Source: Panaeolus papilionaceus
Lineage: Eukaryota > Basidiomycota > Agaricomycetes > Agaricales
Direction of reading: 5' to 3'
Assembly: GCA_015501605.1 (NCBI GenBank)
Contig: JADNRZ010000019.1
Location: 1 to 64,000, forward strand
Length of the DNA stretch: 64,000 bases
In this document: in pieces, positions 45,710 to 56,660 of the stretch
Position numbering within the stretch: position 1 is the first letter of the stretch
Layout of the letters: each line of letters opens with the position of its first letter
The notes under the pieces: generated by a model
The model's input: only the letters and a program-made list of their open reading frames with translations
The model's database searches: none
What the model was told of the DNA's origin: nothing
Position numbers and translations under genes: made by a program

Positions 45710-46276
45710 TCAGCTTTGATCTGATAACAACATAGATGTCAAATACTGACCTGGATAAATGAGGCCCGAGCGAACTCTAATATCCGAGTCAATGATGATG
45801 CATTTGCTGAAGACTGTAGTGTGAGGGCCAGTTAAAATCAACAGATCGGTTATGGAGGCAAGGAAAGGTGTACTGCGACCTGGGGGATCCGAGCGAGATT
45901 CGTCCTTTTCTGCCTTAACACGCGCCCTTTCCTTCAGCTCTTCGACCACAGCTCTCATGACAAGGAGAGTCTCTCCAGTCTCCCGACCAACGACACCAAG
46001 CTCCCCCAGTTCACCGCGAAGTGCGGCGATTCTGTCCCTGCTGTCCACCTGCTGCGTCTCGTTCTGCTTCAAGAGGCTTTCTTGCTGCTTCAGGAGCCTG
46101 TCTTGCTGCGTCTGGATCGTATCTTGTTGATGTAGAAGCCTGTAGAGGGAGTAGAGAACGGCGGTGGTAGAAATGAAAGCTAGACGAACGATGCGATTAC
46201 TTCACTGCAACTCAATCTGCCGGCATTACTAACCTAAGGTGGCCCCAATGACACCGTGCGCCGTATATCCGTACAT
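45710..46276 (-). CDS. Small membrane-anchored coiled-coil protein (transposon cargo)
   Basis: Exon 1 is 46276-46234 and exon 2 is 46179-45710, joined over a GTTAGT..CTAG intron in phase, giving about 170 residues. A hydrophobic N-terminal segment (GVIGATLAFISTTAVLYSLY, about residues 9-28) is followed by a Gln/Lys-rich coiled coil (HQQDTIQTQQDRLLKQQESL) and RIAALRGELGELG. The layout suggests a single-pass membrane protein with a coiled-coil cytosolic part. I do not recognise a family. The last 45 residues could be an unspliced intron, so the true end may lie upstream. Confidence 0.5.
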
Positions 46277-47300
46277 CTTGATTGTGTTAAGAAGTATTTG
46301 CGCAAAAATAATTGTGGATTTGAACGAGAATTGACGCCGACACGCCGGAAGAGATGAGGGCAAGATGGAAGAGGTGAGGCTGTGAGCCCGAGTGACACGC
46401 CATTTCTGGACGAGTGTGACCAGGGTCGCCGGCTGGCTTCCCCGCACTGGTTGAGCACCACAAAATCTCTACCTGTGCAAGAGGGAATCAAAGCTGTAAA
46501 ATAGTTGTATGAGGGGTTTCAGTACGTGTTAATCATGGCGAAATGTCGGGTATGGAGGATACGGAGATAGCGGAAATACACGCGTCATCGGAGAGACGCG
46601 CTGGTGTATATTGATCCGGGGTGGTACTTCATGAGGGTTCCTGGATGATTGCTATTTTTGTGATGTTCATAAAATATGTAAAATGGATTGCATTGTCTCT
46701 TATAACATATGTCGTATCTGTTATATCTGAGTTTGTTCAGCGAAAAATAGCGTAATTTGGAGAACACCTACAAAAAGTGGGTGGAAAGCCATAGTGTACA
46801 ACTGTCAGTGGTGCCGGGATGGGCAGAAAACGGGATATGAAATAGTTGCTGCAGTGATCGCTGGGTAAGATCAGTAAAAAGAAAAAAATTGAAAGAGGGA
46901 AGATGAGGGCCTACCGGAGAGGGATCATAAACAAATGCTTGTGTTGCACCCCGAAAAGAGAAGGGGTGGGATGGCAACGGAGGTCCTTCTGGGAGCACGT
47001 TGCGAAGATGTGCACGCTGCCAACAAAAGGAGCGTAAAAAAATCAGAACGTCTATATGCTACGCGAGCAAGAGAAGGTGGGACATCGGTGTAGATGAGAA
47101 TCTCAACGCGGAAAGAATACAAGGAAAATAATCATGGATATGCGCGTTCGTCAACTCGTAAATGGCTGCGTTCCTCATATTCTGCCAAGGGAGTACAATG
47201 CTGGTAGGAAGTTGAAATCCTCCATGTAGACGAGGGCGTGGCGGCGGTTTATATTCCATCACGACGACGGGCACCCTAATACATTGGTAAATATATGCTC
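46277..47300 (-). other. Unrecognised exon-like ORFs
   Basis: Minus-strand frames 47274-47059 (starts MPVVVMEYKPPPRPRLHGGF) and 46998-46768 (LPEGPPLPSHPFSFRGATQA) are separated by a GT..TTGTTGGCAG-like gap. They may be exons of one gene. The first has NMRNAAIYELTNAHIHDYF. No family is recognised and the joints are uncertain. Confidence 0.25.
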
Positions 47301-47332
47301 ATGGTCGCGAAATAGAGGCTGGATGCTCACAA

Positions 47333-47450
47333 AAATCTGCATGCCACCACGTAGGCGAGAGCAGCGGGATCTTGACGAAAATCTGCATGCCACCGTGTAG
47401 GCGAGAGCAGCGGGATCTTGACGAAAATCTGCATGCCCCTAGCCGAGAGG
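47333..47450. repeat. 46-base tandem repeat, about 2.5 copies
   Basis: ATGCCACC(A/G)(C/T)GTAGGCGAGAG starts at 47341 and 47387, and a truncated copy starts at 47433. Steps are exactly 46 bases. Related phrases (CTGC.TGCC.CCG) continue to about 47650 without fixed period. Confidence 0.75.
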
Positions 47451-48258
47451 AATGGGATACTAGTAAAGATTACATCCCTCCCCGTATGCCAGATGCGTGT
47501 GATGCTCATAAAGATCATGCCTTCCATTAGACGAGAGTAATAGGATCAATCATTCCACCGTGTAGATGAGGCCCTAATATAATGGTTAAAATTTGCATTT
47601 TCGTCAAGAAATAGGCGCTAGATCCTCACGGAAATCTGTACGCTGCCGTGAAGGAGAAAGTATCAGCATACTCTCGAAGACCTGTCTGCCTCCACACAGA
47701 AAAGAGTAGTGGGATGCTCTCGATACTGAAAAAAACCACATCAATGTCAAAATAGTACATAAAGAATGCGCTCTGAATCAGCCTACCTGGTCAAGCAGAA
47801 CAACAAAGGCTTTTTCTGTGAAGGTCTGCATGCTGACGCACACCAAGTTGATGGTCTTCCCTGACGCTGTCATCCTACTCGAATTTCATTGAATTCTTCT
47901 TTTCGCCAATCTTTCGAGGTCTTGTTAGGAAGAATCTGTAAATAACCATGCTTGAGGTGAGATGATAATAGTCACGAAATCCACCACAATCGATGAAGGT
48001 GATCAGAATGATGATGGGCTCCATGGCCAACATTCCACGGATTGCACTGCCCATTGTTACGTAATCCACCTCATTTCCTTGCACGTTTCATTCATCCAAT
48101 CAATGCCGTCGGACTGGCATCGTAATCGAGAAACTCAAATCACAAATTGCCAACGAGAAATTACATCCAATTATTCATAGTATCTAAAATAGAGACATGT
48201 CAGCCACAATATTTGAGAACCTATCCACCAATAGCTCACATCAACACAATCGACCACC
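47451..48258 (-). other. Intergenic with one exon-like ORF
   Basis: The frame 48084-47875 reads EVDYVTMGSAIRGMLAMEPI and IILITFIDCGGFRDYYHL. It has a hydrophobic core but no good start and no recognised relatives. It could be part of a gene whose other exons I cannot place. The rest shows nothing. Confidence 0.22.
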
Positions 48259-51200
48259 CTACCATAACGTCTGATAAGCGTACTTGTTGCGGTGATTGTT
48301 CAAAAGGAATCTAGTCGAGGAATCCAGAGCGGTTTCAGAAGTAGAGCCATTAGGCGGTGCGTTCTGGCCATAGAACGGTATCAACATGCAGGCTTGCCGA
48401 ATGTCGCGTAGTGGTATGATTGCCCCCGGAACCCTACCATTTGCCAACCTCTTTGCACACTCAATCATATACATTCCACACTGCTCGATGTGAGGATTAG
48501 GGGGTGTAGGTGCATACCATTCAACGTATGCCAGTACATTGGAGCTCCACGATTTCGGTCGGTCTCGCGGCCCAAACTTAGTCTTCAGCTTTTCTGGAAA
48601 AGAAAATATAACTTGCACACGGCCGATACGTGTATCTATATGTTACGCGTAAGGGCTTGAATGACATGCGTCTACAACGAAAATAGACCTACCTGTCAAA
48701 CCAGTGGACTCGGCATCCACTCCAGTGATAACCACAGCGGTGTCAAACCGGCCTTCTGGATTAAGGGGGGATTTGCGCAGCGCCTTTACGATCTCCTTGT
48801 CAGTTTCTCAGTCATGAAGTGCAGTGGGATGGAAACGAAAAAGTCTGTATACGTCAATACTCTCTATAGGGAGCGCGAATTTGTCCAAGTCCTTCATGGG
48901 TATTCGTTGGGAGGGTGGCGAGCAGCTGTTGATGTAGACTTTTAAAGCGTGTCCAAAGTCAGGGGCGCAGTGAAGATCCGCAACGGTTGAGATACTTGAG
49001 GAGGGATAGGCAGGATGTTTCGAGACGGAGATTCTGGATTTTAAGAGGTCTTTGTCGTTTCCAGGTTGAATCACGTCATCCGAGTCTCGAGCTTCTGCGC
49101 CATCCTTATCTTCTGGGGATTGGAACGCCACGCTGGCCGAATTTAGGAGGTTCATCGCAACGTCGAGACTAGTAGGACGCTCCGAGTCAGGATGAGGCTG
49201 ACCACTGACAGTTTGACCAGTTTGTTCTTTTGATTCCTGAGCCTGTATCGCTGCCAGATATGCAACTACTTCCTGCCGTGTGAGATACTGAATCATCTGT
49301 GGGAAAGCGTTTCGTTTATTGCTGGCCCTCCAGCCGTTTTTGGCGTAGTCGATATGTAAACGCTCAAACATTTCGGTATTGTAGTTGTCAGTGGTGCCAA
49401 ACGTTTTGATAGATTCGACGTAATGGAGGAGAGAATGAAATTTCGGAATATTGAAATGTTCTCGACAGCCCAACCTGATAAAGTAGTCTTTATTATCGTG
49501 GAATTTTTGTAGAGCGTCCTCCATATATTGAAGAGTATCTTTGTTGTGAGATTCGTATTGCGCAAGTTGGATGAAGTCGAGTAAACCGGTAATTGCTGCG
49601 AGCCCATCCCGGGGAATGATGCCGACAAGACAGCCCAGAAGAACTTTGGCCATATTCTTCCTTTCGGTCCCTGTAATCTGAGATAGGATCGAGAAGCCGC
49701 TTTTGAAGTGACGGACACCAAAGGATGGGGGAAGCATAGCGATCCGCTGGTCTAGCACGGTAGGCGAGATCTTCAAACACCAAGAAATAAGATGCTTGAA
49801 AACACCTTGATACAGTTGATGGAGAATGTCAGGCGTGATGGCTCGGTGAATCTCGCATAGGGGGAGGTCTTTCCAAAACGGAGTTTCAACCTGGGCCGAT
49901 ACGTCTTTCTCCATACAATTCTGATGAAAAAAGGCGCTTCTATTACGAATGGGGAGTTTCTCTGATTGTCTTTTCGCCTTGTCGATGACGCCCAATGTGA
50001 ACTCGTTGGTCCGCGGGTTCGCGCATTCAGATTCACCAAGCTCTTGAGCTGGAGCACGGCACTTCGGACACGTTCCATATTTGGCGCATGAGATGAGACA
50101 TTGTTCTGGATAGTCGGCTATGTAGCACGACACAATTGGGAAAACCTCACGGATAGCGCCATCGCTGCTTGTCATCTCCACACTGCGCGTCCCCGCTTTG
50201 ACGAGAGGCTTCAAGATTAGTCGCATGGCTTGGTGAAAAATCCTTTGAGTTCGGTCCCGTTGTTGTTGTTCTGTTAAACCTTTGGGGGGGACTTTGTCGA
50301 CGGAGAGATAGGCGATGAGGATGCAAGAATGCGAGGACGGTTTTCTCCTGGTAGCTTTGGGAATATTCCCAATGGTGAGATAGACTGGATAAGCAGATAT
50401 GCCGCCGACGAATTGGGTGAGCTGCGTTTTGTCTGTGGCGAGAATGACCGGACAAGCAGTTCCACCAGGACTGGCCCTGTTGATAAACGTCTAAAAGATG
50501 ATGAGAAACGGACAAAGCAGCAATGTGATATCTCACCTGAAGAGCATGCCACCATTGGCCGGTCCACATCTCGTCATATATGCGATTCGTTTTTGTTTTG
50601 TCCGTAAAAACTTTGAAAGGAGCAAATTTCATCTGCGGAGAGAGGATGGGATCCCGCCAAAGGGCTTTGATAGCCTCCACGGGGTCACGGTGATAGATGG
50701 TGAAGGTATCCTTGGGGCGATCGTCAAAACTTAGTATCTTTGTCATCCACGGACCAGCTTTCGGCGCCACACCCTCAAAAATGTTGTTGAGAGCCCGGAA
50801 GTTATGAAAAGACAATCCCAGTCGCTCTACGATCTAGATATACAAAATGATTAATTATGCAGACGTTATGGTGTCAGGACGTACAGTAGGCACAGCAAGA
50901 AGCCTATCCAAACTGTTTTGACCTGTGTCCGAGGTGATTGCCCAATGAGCGACTTGCCAATCTATTGATGAATTGAATGGGTAAAATGGAGAGTCAGAAG
51001 ACGCTGGAGTCGTTGGAGGAGATTGTTTCGACCTCCCCTTATTGGAAGCAGGAGAGCCGGGCTCGTAATGGAGTCGTGGGGGTTTGATGTTTTTCCGAAT
51101 GGCTCCTGCACTTGGATGTTCGACTCTCTCGCGTGTATCCTCCTCGTCGTCTAAGATCAGGTGTGGTTCGAGTTGTACTTTCCGAAGCAGGCGATTTGCC

Positions 51201-51655
51201 GCTGTCTGTGGACCTGGTCCTTGCTCTCCCACCTGGATTGGCTGAGAAGCAGGCTCCATGGTCCCGCCTACATCATCTCCATCAGGAAGAGGTAGAACGG
51301 GTTGAGTGAAGTCACCATGATCCACATATGCCATATGAACGTCTATATCTTCCTCGCTGTCATACCCGGCCTCACTACGGTCACTATCTTCACGGTCAGA
51401 CCCGTCAAAATCGATATCCAGTCCGTCTTCCTCATCGGACGTATCACCAGAAGACACATGATCATCGGCGACAGCTTCAGCTAACGCCTCCCGAAAAAGC
51501 TCGGAACACACTTCAGAACTTTTGAGGTGGTGGTTCAAAGACTGTCCTTTCCTGAAGGTCTTTGAGCATCCAAAGGGGCACGATGTGAGAGGATGTTGAG
51601 AGGTACGAGGCTGAGGAGGATCACAGCGCCTTTGGCTGGCACGAATACGAGTCAT
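48259..51655 (-). CDS. Plavaka-type transposase, 4 exons, one premature stop
   Basis: Exons are 51655-50885, 50833-50537, 50490-48693 and 48635-48259, all GT..AG and in phase, 1080 codons. A C2H2-like finger (CPFGCSKTF..HHLKSSEVC) lies at about residues 25-45. An acidic region and a Pro/Ser region follow. The DDE-type core has ILATDKTQLTQF (first acidic residue), CEIHRAITPDILHQLYQGVFKH shortened as PDILHQLYQGVFKH (second) and NTEMFERLHIDYAKNGWRA (third). A Cys cluster (YGTCPKCRAP) lies between. The C-terminal exon continues with GRVQVIFSFPEKL. An in-frame TGA at 48810-48808 interrupts the frame at HPTALHD(stop)ETDKEI, so the last about 160 residues are lost unless the stop is read through. 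All other positions look intact, suggesting recent inactivation. Confidence 0.86.
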
Positions 51656-51995
51656 GGTGAGAAATAGACTGAGTGAAGATGGGGAACATCGGATAATCCT
51701 TCCTTTATGTTCTTGGGAAGACCCTGTGGAAAACCGAACTTGTGGATAAAGAACAATTTTGGAGCGCCACCAAAATACATGCATCAGGACAGAAGTACAG
51801 ATATCAAACACAGGTTTCGTACAAGCGGCGTGAGTAAGCGAGAACGTTGTACATTGTTAGAAAATCATCGGCGTGGAACACTGGAGAAGGTGATCATGAG
51901 CCTCTGAACTGAAATAACATGAGGCAATGTACTTTATTGATAGGCATGGGCCGTTAGTTGAGATGGGCATATTTATGCCGTACCCTCGTCCTCGA
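51656..51995. promoter_or_regulatory. Upstream region of the transposase gene
   Basis: Non-coding stretch between the transposase start and the next minus-strand fragment. No clear TATA element is seen. The promoter role is by position only. Confidence 0.25.
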
Positions 51996-52390
51996 CTATG
52001 GCGAAATGGGGTCAGAAATGTAACGCAGGACAGTTAGCAAGCATCTCACTTTACCAGCATGCTGCCCATCTAGTCGTTCAACAGCGTTATGTCGCGAGGT
52101 ATTCATGAATGAGTTTAATTGTCGTTGAATTCTAGCTGAACAGATTGACGAAGAGCGCAGATGGAGATTTAATCCCCTCGAGGTTTTGAAAGACTTTCCG
52201 CAAAGAGCAGGACAATGGTGAAACATGAGCGCTGAGCTTCAAGCCGATCAATGATGATAGTAGAGATTGAGAGTTGAACGTTGAGTGATGAATTAGATTG
52301 GAGTGACCCGAACCAGGTGTGAAATTTTCGGCAAGCGACCTCGTGATGACTTCAACATCATTATGATAACGTCGAAATAGGTACATTACT
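51996..52390 (-). pseudogene. Zinc-finger exon of a second transposase-like protein
   Basis: The minus-strand frame from 52226 reads HHCPALCGKSFKTSRGLNLH, then LRSSSIC, the same C-x3/4-C..H..C finger type as the N-terminus of the neighbouring transposase. A GTAAAG donor follows DGQHAG near 52056. No catalytic exons follow, so this is a fragment left from another element or a duplicated 5' exon. Confidence 0.45.
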
Positions 52391-52399
52391 CATTCTATG

Positions 52400-53105
52400 T
52401 CAACGACTACTATGTCCATTATTATTGTCCTCCAAATCCGAGTCAGCCTCTGTCTCTATAAGACCAAGAATGTGCCCGATTTCCCAATACTTTGTGGTGA
52501 TATCCTTGATGCGTCGAGTTAACATGGCATTGGTGGCCTCAGACTGAGTGAGCTGCATCTGCAGACTCTGATTCAATTCCCTCAGCCCCTCGCATTGTTT
52601 TCGATAAAATTCCGATTTCCGCGGTTGAGAGTCTGCGGCCGGTTTTTTTCTCTTCGTCATAACCCAACCTGACGCTGTGAAAGGGTCCTCATTCCGACGG
52701 ATAGCAGCTCCGAGTCCTTGGTTAGTACAGATTTGGCGGTGCCCAGGTTCTGCGGTGGTGAGTGTTTCCTTCACAATACTCTCGTGGGGGCGAAGTCCCA
52801 TGGCAGGTGATTGCGCTGCAGGCTGTGTTGCAAAATCTGGTGCTTGATGGGCTGTTGTCACGGTATCGGTAGCCGCTGTGGAACTCAGGAAGGAGAGGTG
52901 GGCTTCATCGTTTACAAGACAACTCGGATCGCTGCCACTGTGGTACGATGGCACTTAGCTGAGGTTGGGTTAGCAGAGAACAACACGCACCGCATAATGC
53001 CACTTTCTTCGTCACCCTCATGGTCGCTGGAAGAGTGGAAGCCTTTGAAATGATAACCAGGGGATGAGGAGGTGGATACATCATGACAGTAGCCCATTTT
53101 TCCAA
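52400..53105 (-). CDS. Hypothetical coiled-coil protein (transposon cargo)
   Basis: Proposed exons are 53105-52991 and 52953-52400, joined by a GTGCGT..CTAAG intron, 222 residues. The C-terminal half reads KSEFYRKQCEGLRELNQSLQ, MQLTQSEATNAMLTRRIKDI and ETEADSDLEDNNNGHS, that is, a basic region, a heptad-like coiled coil and an acidic end. This layout is shared with many small fungal nuclear proteins. No family is recognised. The first exon is less certain than the second. Confidence 0.42.
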
Positions 53106-53363
53106 AACCTGAGGGTTTGGACATGATGTGTCGAGACCGTAGAGTCACTCCGAGTCTGGACTGGTATTATTGGTTTTAGAAAACGACAGGGAAGTTGTTC
53201 TGAACTGCAACTCGAGGTACCATTTTACTAATGTGTCTCTTTGACCCTTGGAGCGATTAAATAAAGTACATAATAATGCAGGCATCACCGAAGAACGTTG
53301 CCAGATGATATGACTTATGCGACTGCAAGGTGTTGTTCATCAACTCAAATTACGAGTACAACA
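53106..53363. other. Transposon right arm, non-coding
   Basis: Nothing recognised. It ends in GTACAACA (53356-53363), the left copy of the hAT target duplication. Confidence 0.4.
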
Positions 53364-54335
53364 TAGGGCTGCGCACCGTACCGTAACGGGTGACGGCCGT
53401 AGACCAACGGCCGTAACCCGTTTGATATCTGACCGCCTACGGTACGGGTTGGATTTTTTTCGAACGACGACGGTACGGGACGGGTAAAATTACGGGTCTT
53501 GCCGTCCGTTACGGGTGAACGGGTACATTAAATAGAATGAAAAACATGTTTATTGTAAATTTACGGATAGATGAAGGTTGGAGATTTTTGTGCCTAAGTG
53601 AGATTGTATCTCGACCACCCGAGAATATTCTCTCCACTGCCACAGCTGATCATACTTAATCCGAGTGACCTGATGTCGAGGGTTTTAGCACTGGTTTTAG
53701 CACTGCCACCCCAGTGAGAGGGGCAGAATATGAAGATATTAAAGCATCAGGAGGTCCAGGTGCACCTGCTATGGTCACAACTTCTGGACTTCATTCGAAA
53801 GGTTAACGACTCCTGGGGGGATTTAAAGAAATTATTTGATGACCAGTAATGTTAAAATTTATGTGCATTTAAACAAAATGCTTTCATTGAACCTGGGATG
53901 CTAAGAGACAACTTTTACGTGGGGAACCCTTTGAAGTCATACACCTGGAGGCCTGCTCCTTGTATCTAACCTTGGGTAGTAAAATAACAAGGAATTAGAT
54001 GGTCATTTTGCATCACGTGCGTGTTTAAACTACAGAGATCCATGGTAGTTGGCAGTGACAACTACCCATGATTGCACCTCATTTACAAGTGGATGTCATA
54101 TTAAATGACATTTATCTAGGCGACGGTTATCTCTACGGTGTGTCTCGCGCCTAGATCAACCAACCCGTCACGGCCGTCGGTAACCGTCTACGGCCGTTTC
54201 TGAACGGTCAGCTACGGGTTACGGCCGTAAGCTCTGCGGCCGTACTTTGACGCTCAAAAAGCAACGACGGTACGGTACGGGTCACCCGTTACGGTTCCCG
54301 TAGGACCGTAGTGACGGTCACGGTGCGCAGCCCTA
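53364..54335. mobile_element. 972-base hAT-type non-autonomous element
   Basis: Terminal inverted repeats TAGGGCTGCGCACCGT (53364-53379) and its perfect complement (54320-54335). The 8-base target duplication GTACAACA is at 53356-53363 and 54336-54343. Both ends are dense in ACGGCCGTA, TACGGGT and GACGGTACGG motifs. The middle (53560-54120) has no transposase frame, so it must depend on an enzyme from elsewhere. T-A-G-G-G ends with 8-base duplications are typical of hAT elements. Confidence 0.92.
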
Positions 54336-54343
54336 GTACAACA

Positions 54344-54758
54344 GTGACGAACACGTTTTTCAAGTTAGCTTGAAGTTGTTTAAATTTATAGTAGTGTTAA
54401 TCTGTGATGGCCGAGTCTGATTCACCCTAACACTGAGTGTGCTTGTGATGCCTTTTGCCCTGTTAGGGCATTAGTAATACTACTAAATACGGGAATAAGC
54501 GAAAAACGTGCGCACGCACTCAACGCATGCCTCTTTGAAACGGACGGATAGCGTGGGAACCATGGAAAGACTCTATAAAGACTCCTATAACCCCATGGAG
54601 GCTTTATATATTTTGAGAGTCTTTTAAGGATCTATACAAAGTCTTGTCAAGGTCCTATAGAAACTTTTGAACTTCGAAAAGATGCCAAAGTCTCCTGGAG
54701 CTACTAAAAAGACAAAAAAGCTCCCGGAGACTTTGTAAAGACTCTATCTGCCAAGGGC
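54344..54758. repeat. Right subterminal repeat region of the CACTA-like element
   Basis: AAAGACTCTATAAAGACTCC, GAGAGTCTTTT, GTCTCCTGGAGCT and CCCGGAGACTTTG occur between 54560 and 54745, mirroring the left arm. Non-coding. Confidence 0.6.
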
Positions 54759-54772
54759 ATTTTCCTGATGTG

Positions 54773-55240
54773 GCACGATTCAAGAAGGAGCTTCAGGAGT
54801 CTGGTCTCCTTCCTCCCCCTCCCTCTCCTTCCTCCGCCCATTCTCCAGTTTTGGAAGCTACTGTTGCCGCTCCTGAGGAGGACATTACGAATAGTGTTCA
54901 GCAACCAACCCAGAGCCTTTCTGTGCAGTCATCCTCCACTCACTTACCAATCATCGCGCAGGATAATGACAACTCAGCTCCTGTACCCAGACGGTTTTCA
55001 AACAACATCAATACTCAGTCTGCGTTCAATGATGACCAGGCCTTTGGTGTTGCTAGGACAGCAAGATCCTTGTCTCCTCCTCCTACAGAGACTGCAAGCT
55101 CAACTCGACCCGAGGTACAAGTGAACCAAGCTGTGCCGCAACAGCTCATTCCGGCTCAGCGCACTCCTGGGCGATTTATTCATATTGTGGAGATCTTGAA
55201 GTGCTGGGGTGACACCGTTGGTGAGCGCCATGAGGACTGA
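54773..55240 (+). pseudogene. GTPase 3, 3' part (tail exon)
   Basis: The frame ARFKKELQESGLLPPPPSPS continues directly from the break at 42498. It runs through the Pro/Ser-rich tail to LKCWGDTVGERHED and a stop, with no frameshift in 155 codons. A 3' UTR splice donor (GGTGAGTCTG) follows the stop as in copies 1 and 2. The tail is now separated from its promoter and G domain by 12 kb. Confidence 0.86.
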
Positions 55241-55627
55241 GCACCCCGGTGAGTCTGTTAACCTAAATGTTTTACCAATGAGTAGTCCAACTGACTAATG
55301 ATCTAGCTAGCGCTACCACGGTTTTCTAGGGAGCCATGAAAGTGCCAGGACGGCAGTTAGTTATTCTAAATTCCTTGTACATTTTCCCTTTCGTTGTTAT
55401 CTCATACTTTGTCATTCCGATTCACTTATTATCCGTATATTCTCTGTTTAGCCCAGGAGCGTCATCTTCGTTGTATTTCAATTCCTTTCTTTGCTTGTTC
55501 ACTTCAGATCGACTTACATGTTTTACCGTCCATTCTGCTTTTGCCGTTATTCCTCTATGCATTCTTTGTAACAAACTCGATGCCACTACATATTTATCTC
55601 TGATGGGATAGTCCCTGATAATTTATT
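55241..55627. other. Downstream flank of GTPase 3
   Basis: 3' UTR intron, then sequence shared with the Z flanks (CCGATTCACTTATTATCCG..) before the X segment proper. No gene is seen. Confidence 0.4.
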
Positions 55628-56660
55628 TGTGAATCGACCTTTGCATGGAGCTGAACGGAGCTTCGTCGGTAGGTATGTGCGTTCGTCGGATGTGTGAGCA
55701 TATGCTTGATGGCTTCAAGGGCTCGAAATATCGAATTCTGTGAGATCAGTACGGATTTTATTGAATTAAAATTAAGCGAACGGAGGTCCCTAGGGGAAAT
55801 GATGCGAAAAGGCAATGCAACCATCTAGCACGGTGCGAGATATCTCAACAAGGCCGGTGAACCGTCAATGGGAGCAAACAACTCGGACTGCCGTTGCGAC
55901 GAGCCATATACCATGTCAGCTTCTCTTGGTCCTGCAGCTCGCCCGCCTCGATCTCATAAGAGGTAGGCTCTTCAACCCTCTCAGCGATAAACCCTTGTTG
56001 TATTCATAATTCCACCTTCTCTGCTGGTCAAACTGAAACTCCCCTTCATCATGAGCGGTTCTACTTGTGCTTGTGATTCAGGATTTCTTTATCTCCCTCT
56101 TCTTCGCTTCACTCCCTCTCTTTTTGGGTGATAGGCACCATGCGCAATATTCTCACTATGGATCATTCACTCTCCTCCTCCCCCCATTCCTTTAACCTCA
56201 TCTCGCGCTCCTAATAGTCTTATACCTTGAACGGAATTGGACGTTGAGCGTTACCCTCATTATCAGCTGCTTGAGTTCATTGAATGTATTAATACTCTGA
56301 TATATGATCATGTGTCGGTCGACGAAAAACGCACACTTGTAGTACCCAGATATCTGTACAAACGAATCATGCCGCATTGAAATAGTGGGGCTGGATCTCT
56401 TCGTAGATCGTAACAGAATCAATCCGGACTTGTCTTCTCCCGACCCTCCGAAACCCATCCCCCCAAAATATGGCCGACTCCAAATCCAAGACCCGGTAGG
56501 TGGTGCACCCGTCACACCAGAAGGCGTGAAAGAACAATGCATGTACGCTCATTTGTATGCATATGACTCACCCAAAATTCAAAAGCTCACAACGCGCTCA
56601 TCTCGTCTCATGGGTCCACTGGCTCCGGTAAGGGGGCTGCCCAGCTTCAAGCATGAACTT
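55628..56660. other. X2 proximal segment (matches 11263-12290)
   Basis: The frame DLFVDRNRINPDLSSPDPPK (56392-56451) is better preserved than in X1 and runs on to PVTPEGVKEQCMYAHLY. It may be an exon of an unknown gene. Stops lie upstream. Confidence 0.4.

Larger units (their letters stand above)
42499..54770 (-). mobile_element. 12,272-base CACTA-like (Plavaka-type) transposon with cargo
   Basis: The terminal inverted repeats are CATCAGGAAAAT at 42499-42510 and its exact complement at 54759-54770. CTTGGC is also shared at offset 16-21, so 18 of 21 end bases match. Both subterminal regions (42520-42900 and 54560-54750) are filled with AGTCTCC/GGAGACT-like motifs in both orientations, as in CACTA/EnSpm elements. 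The coding capacity is all on the minus strand: a transposase at 48259-51655 and further gene-like ORFs. The insertion duplicates two bases. CACTA-related elements usually duplicate 2-4 bases. Confidence 0.9.
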
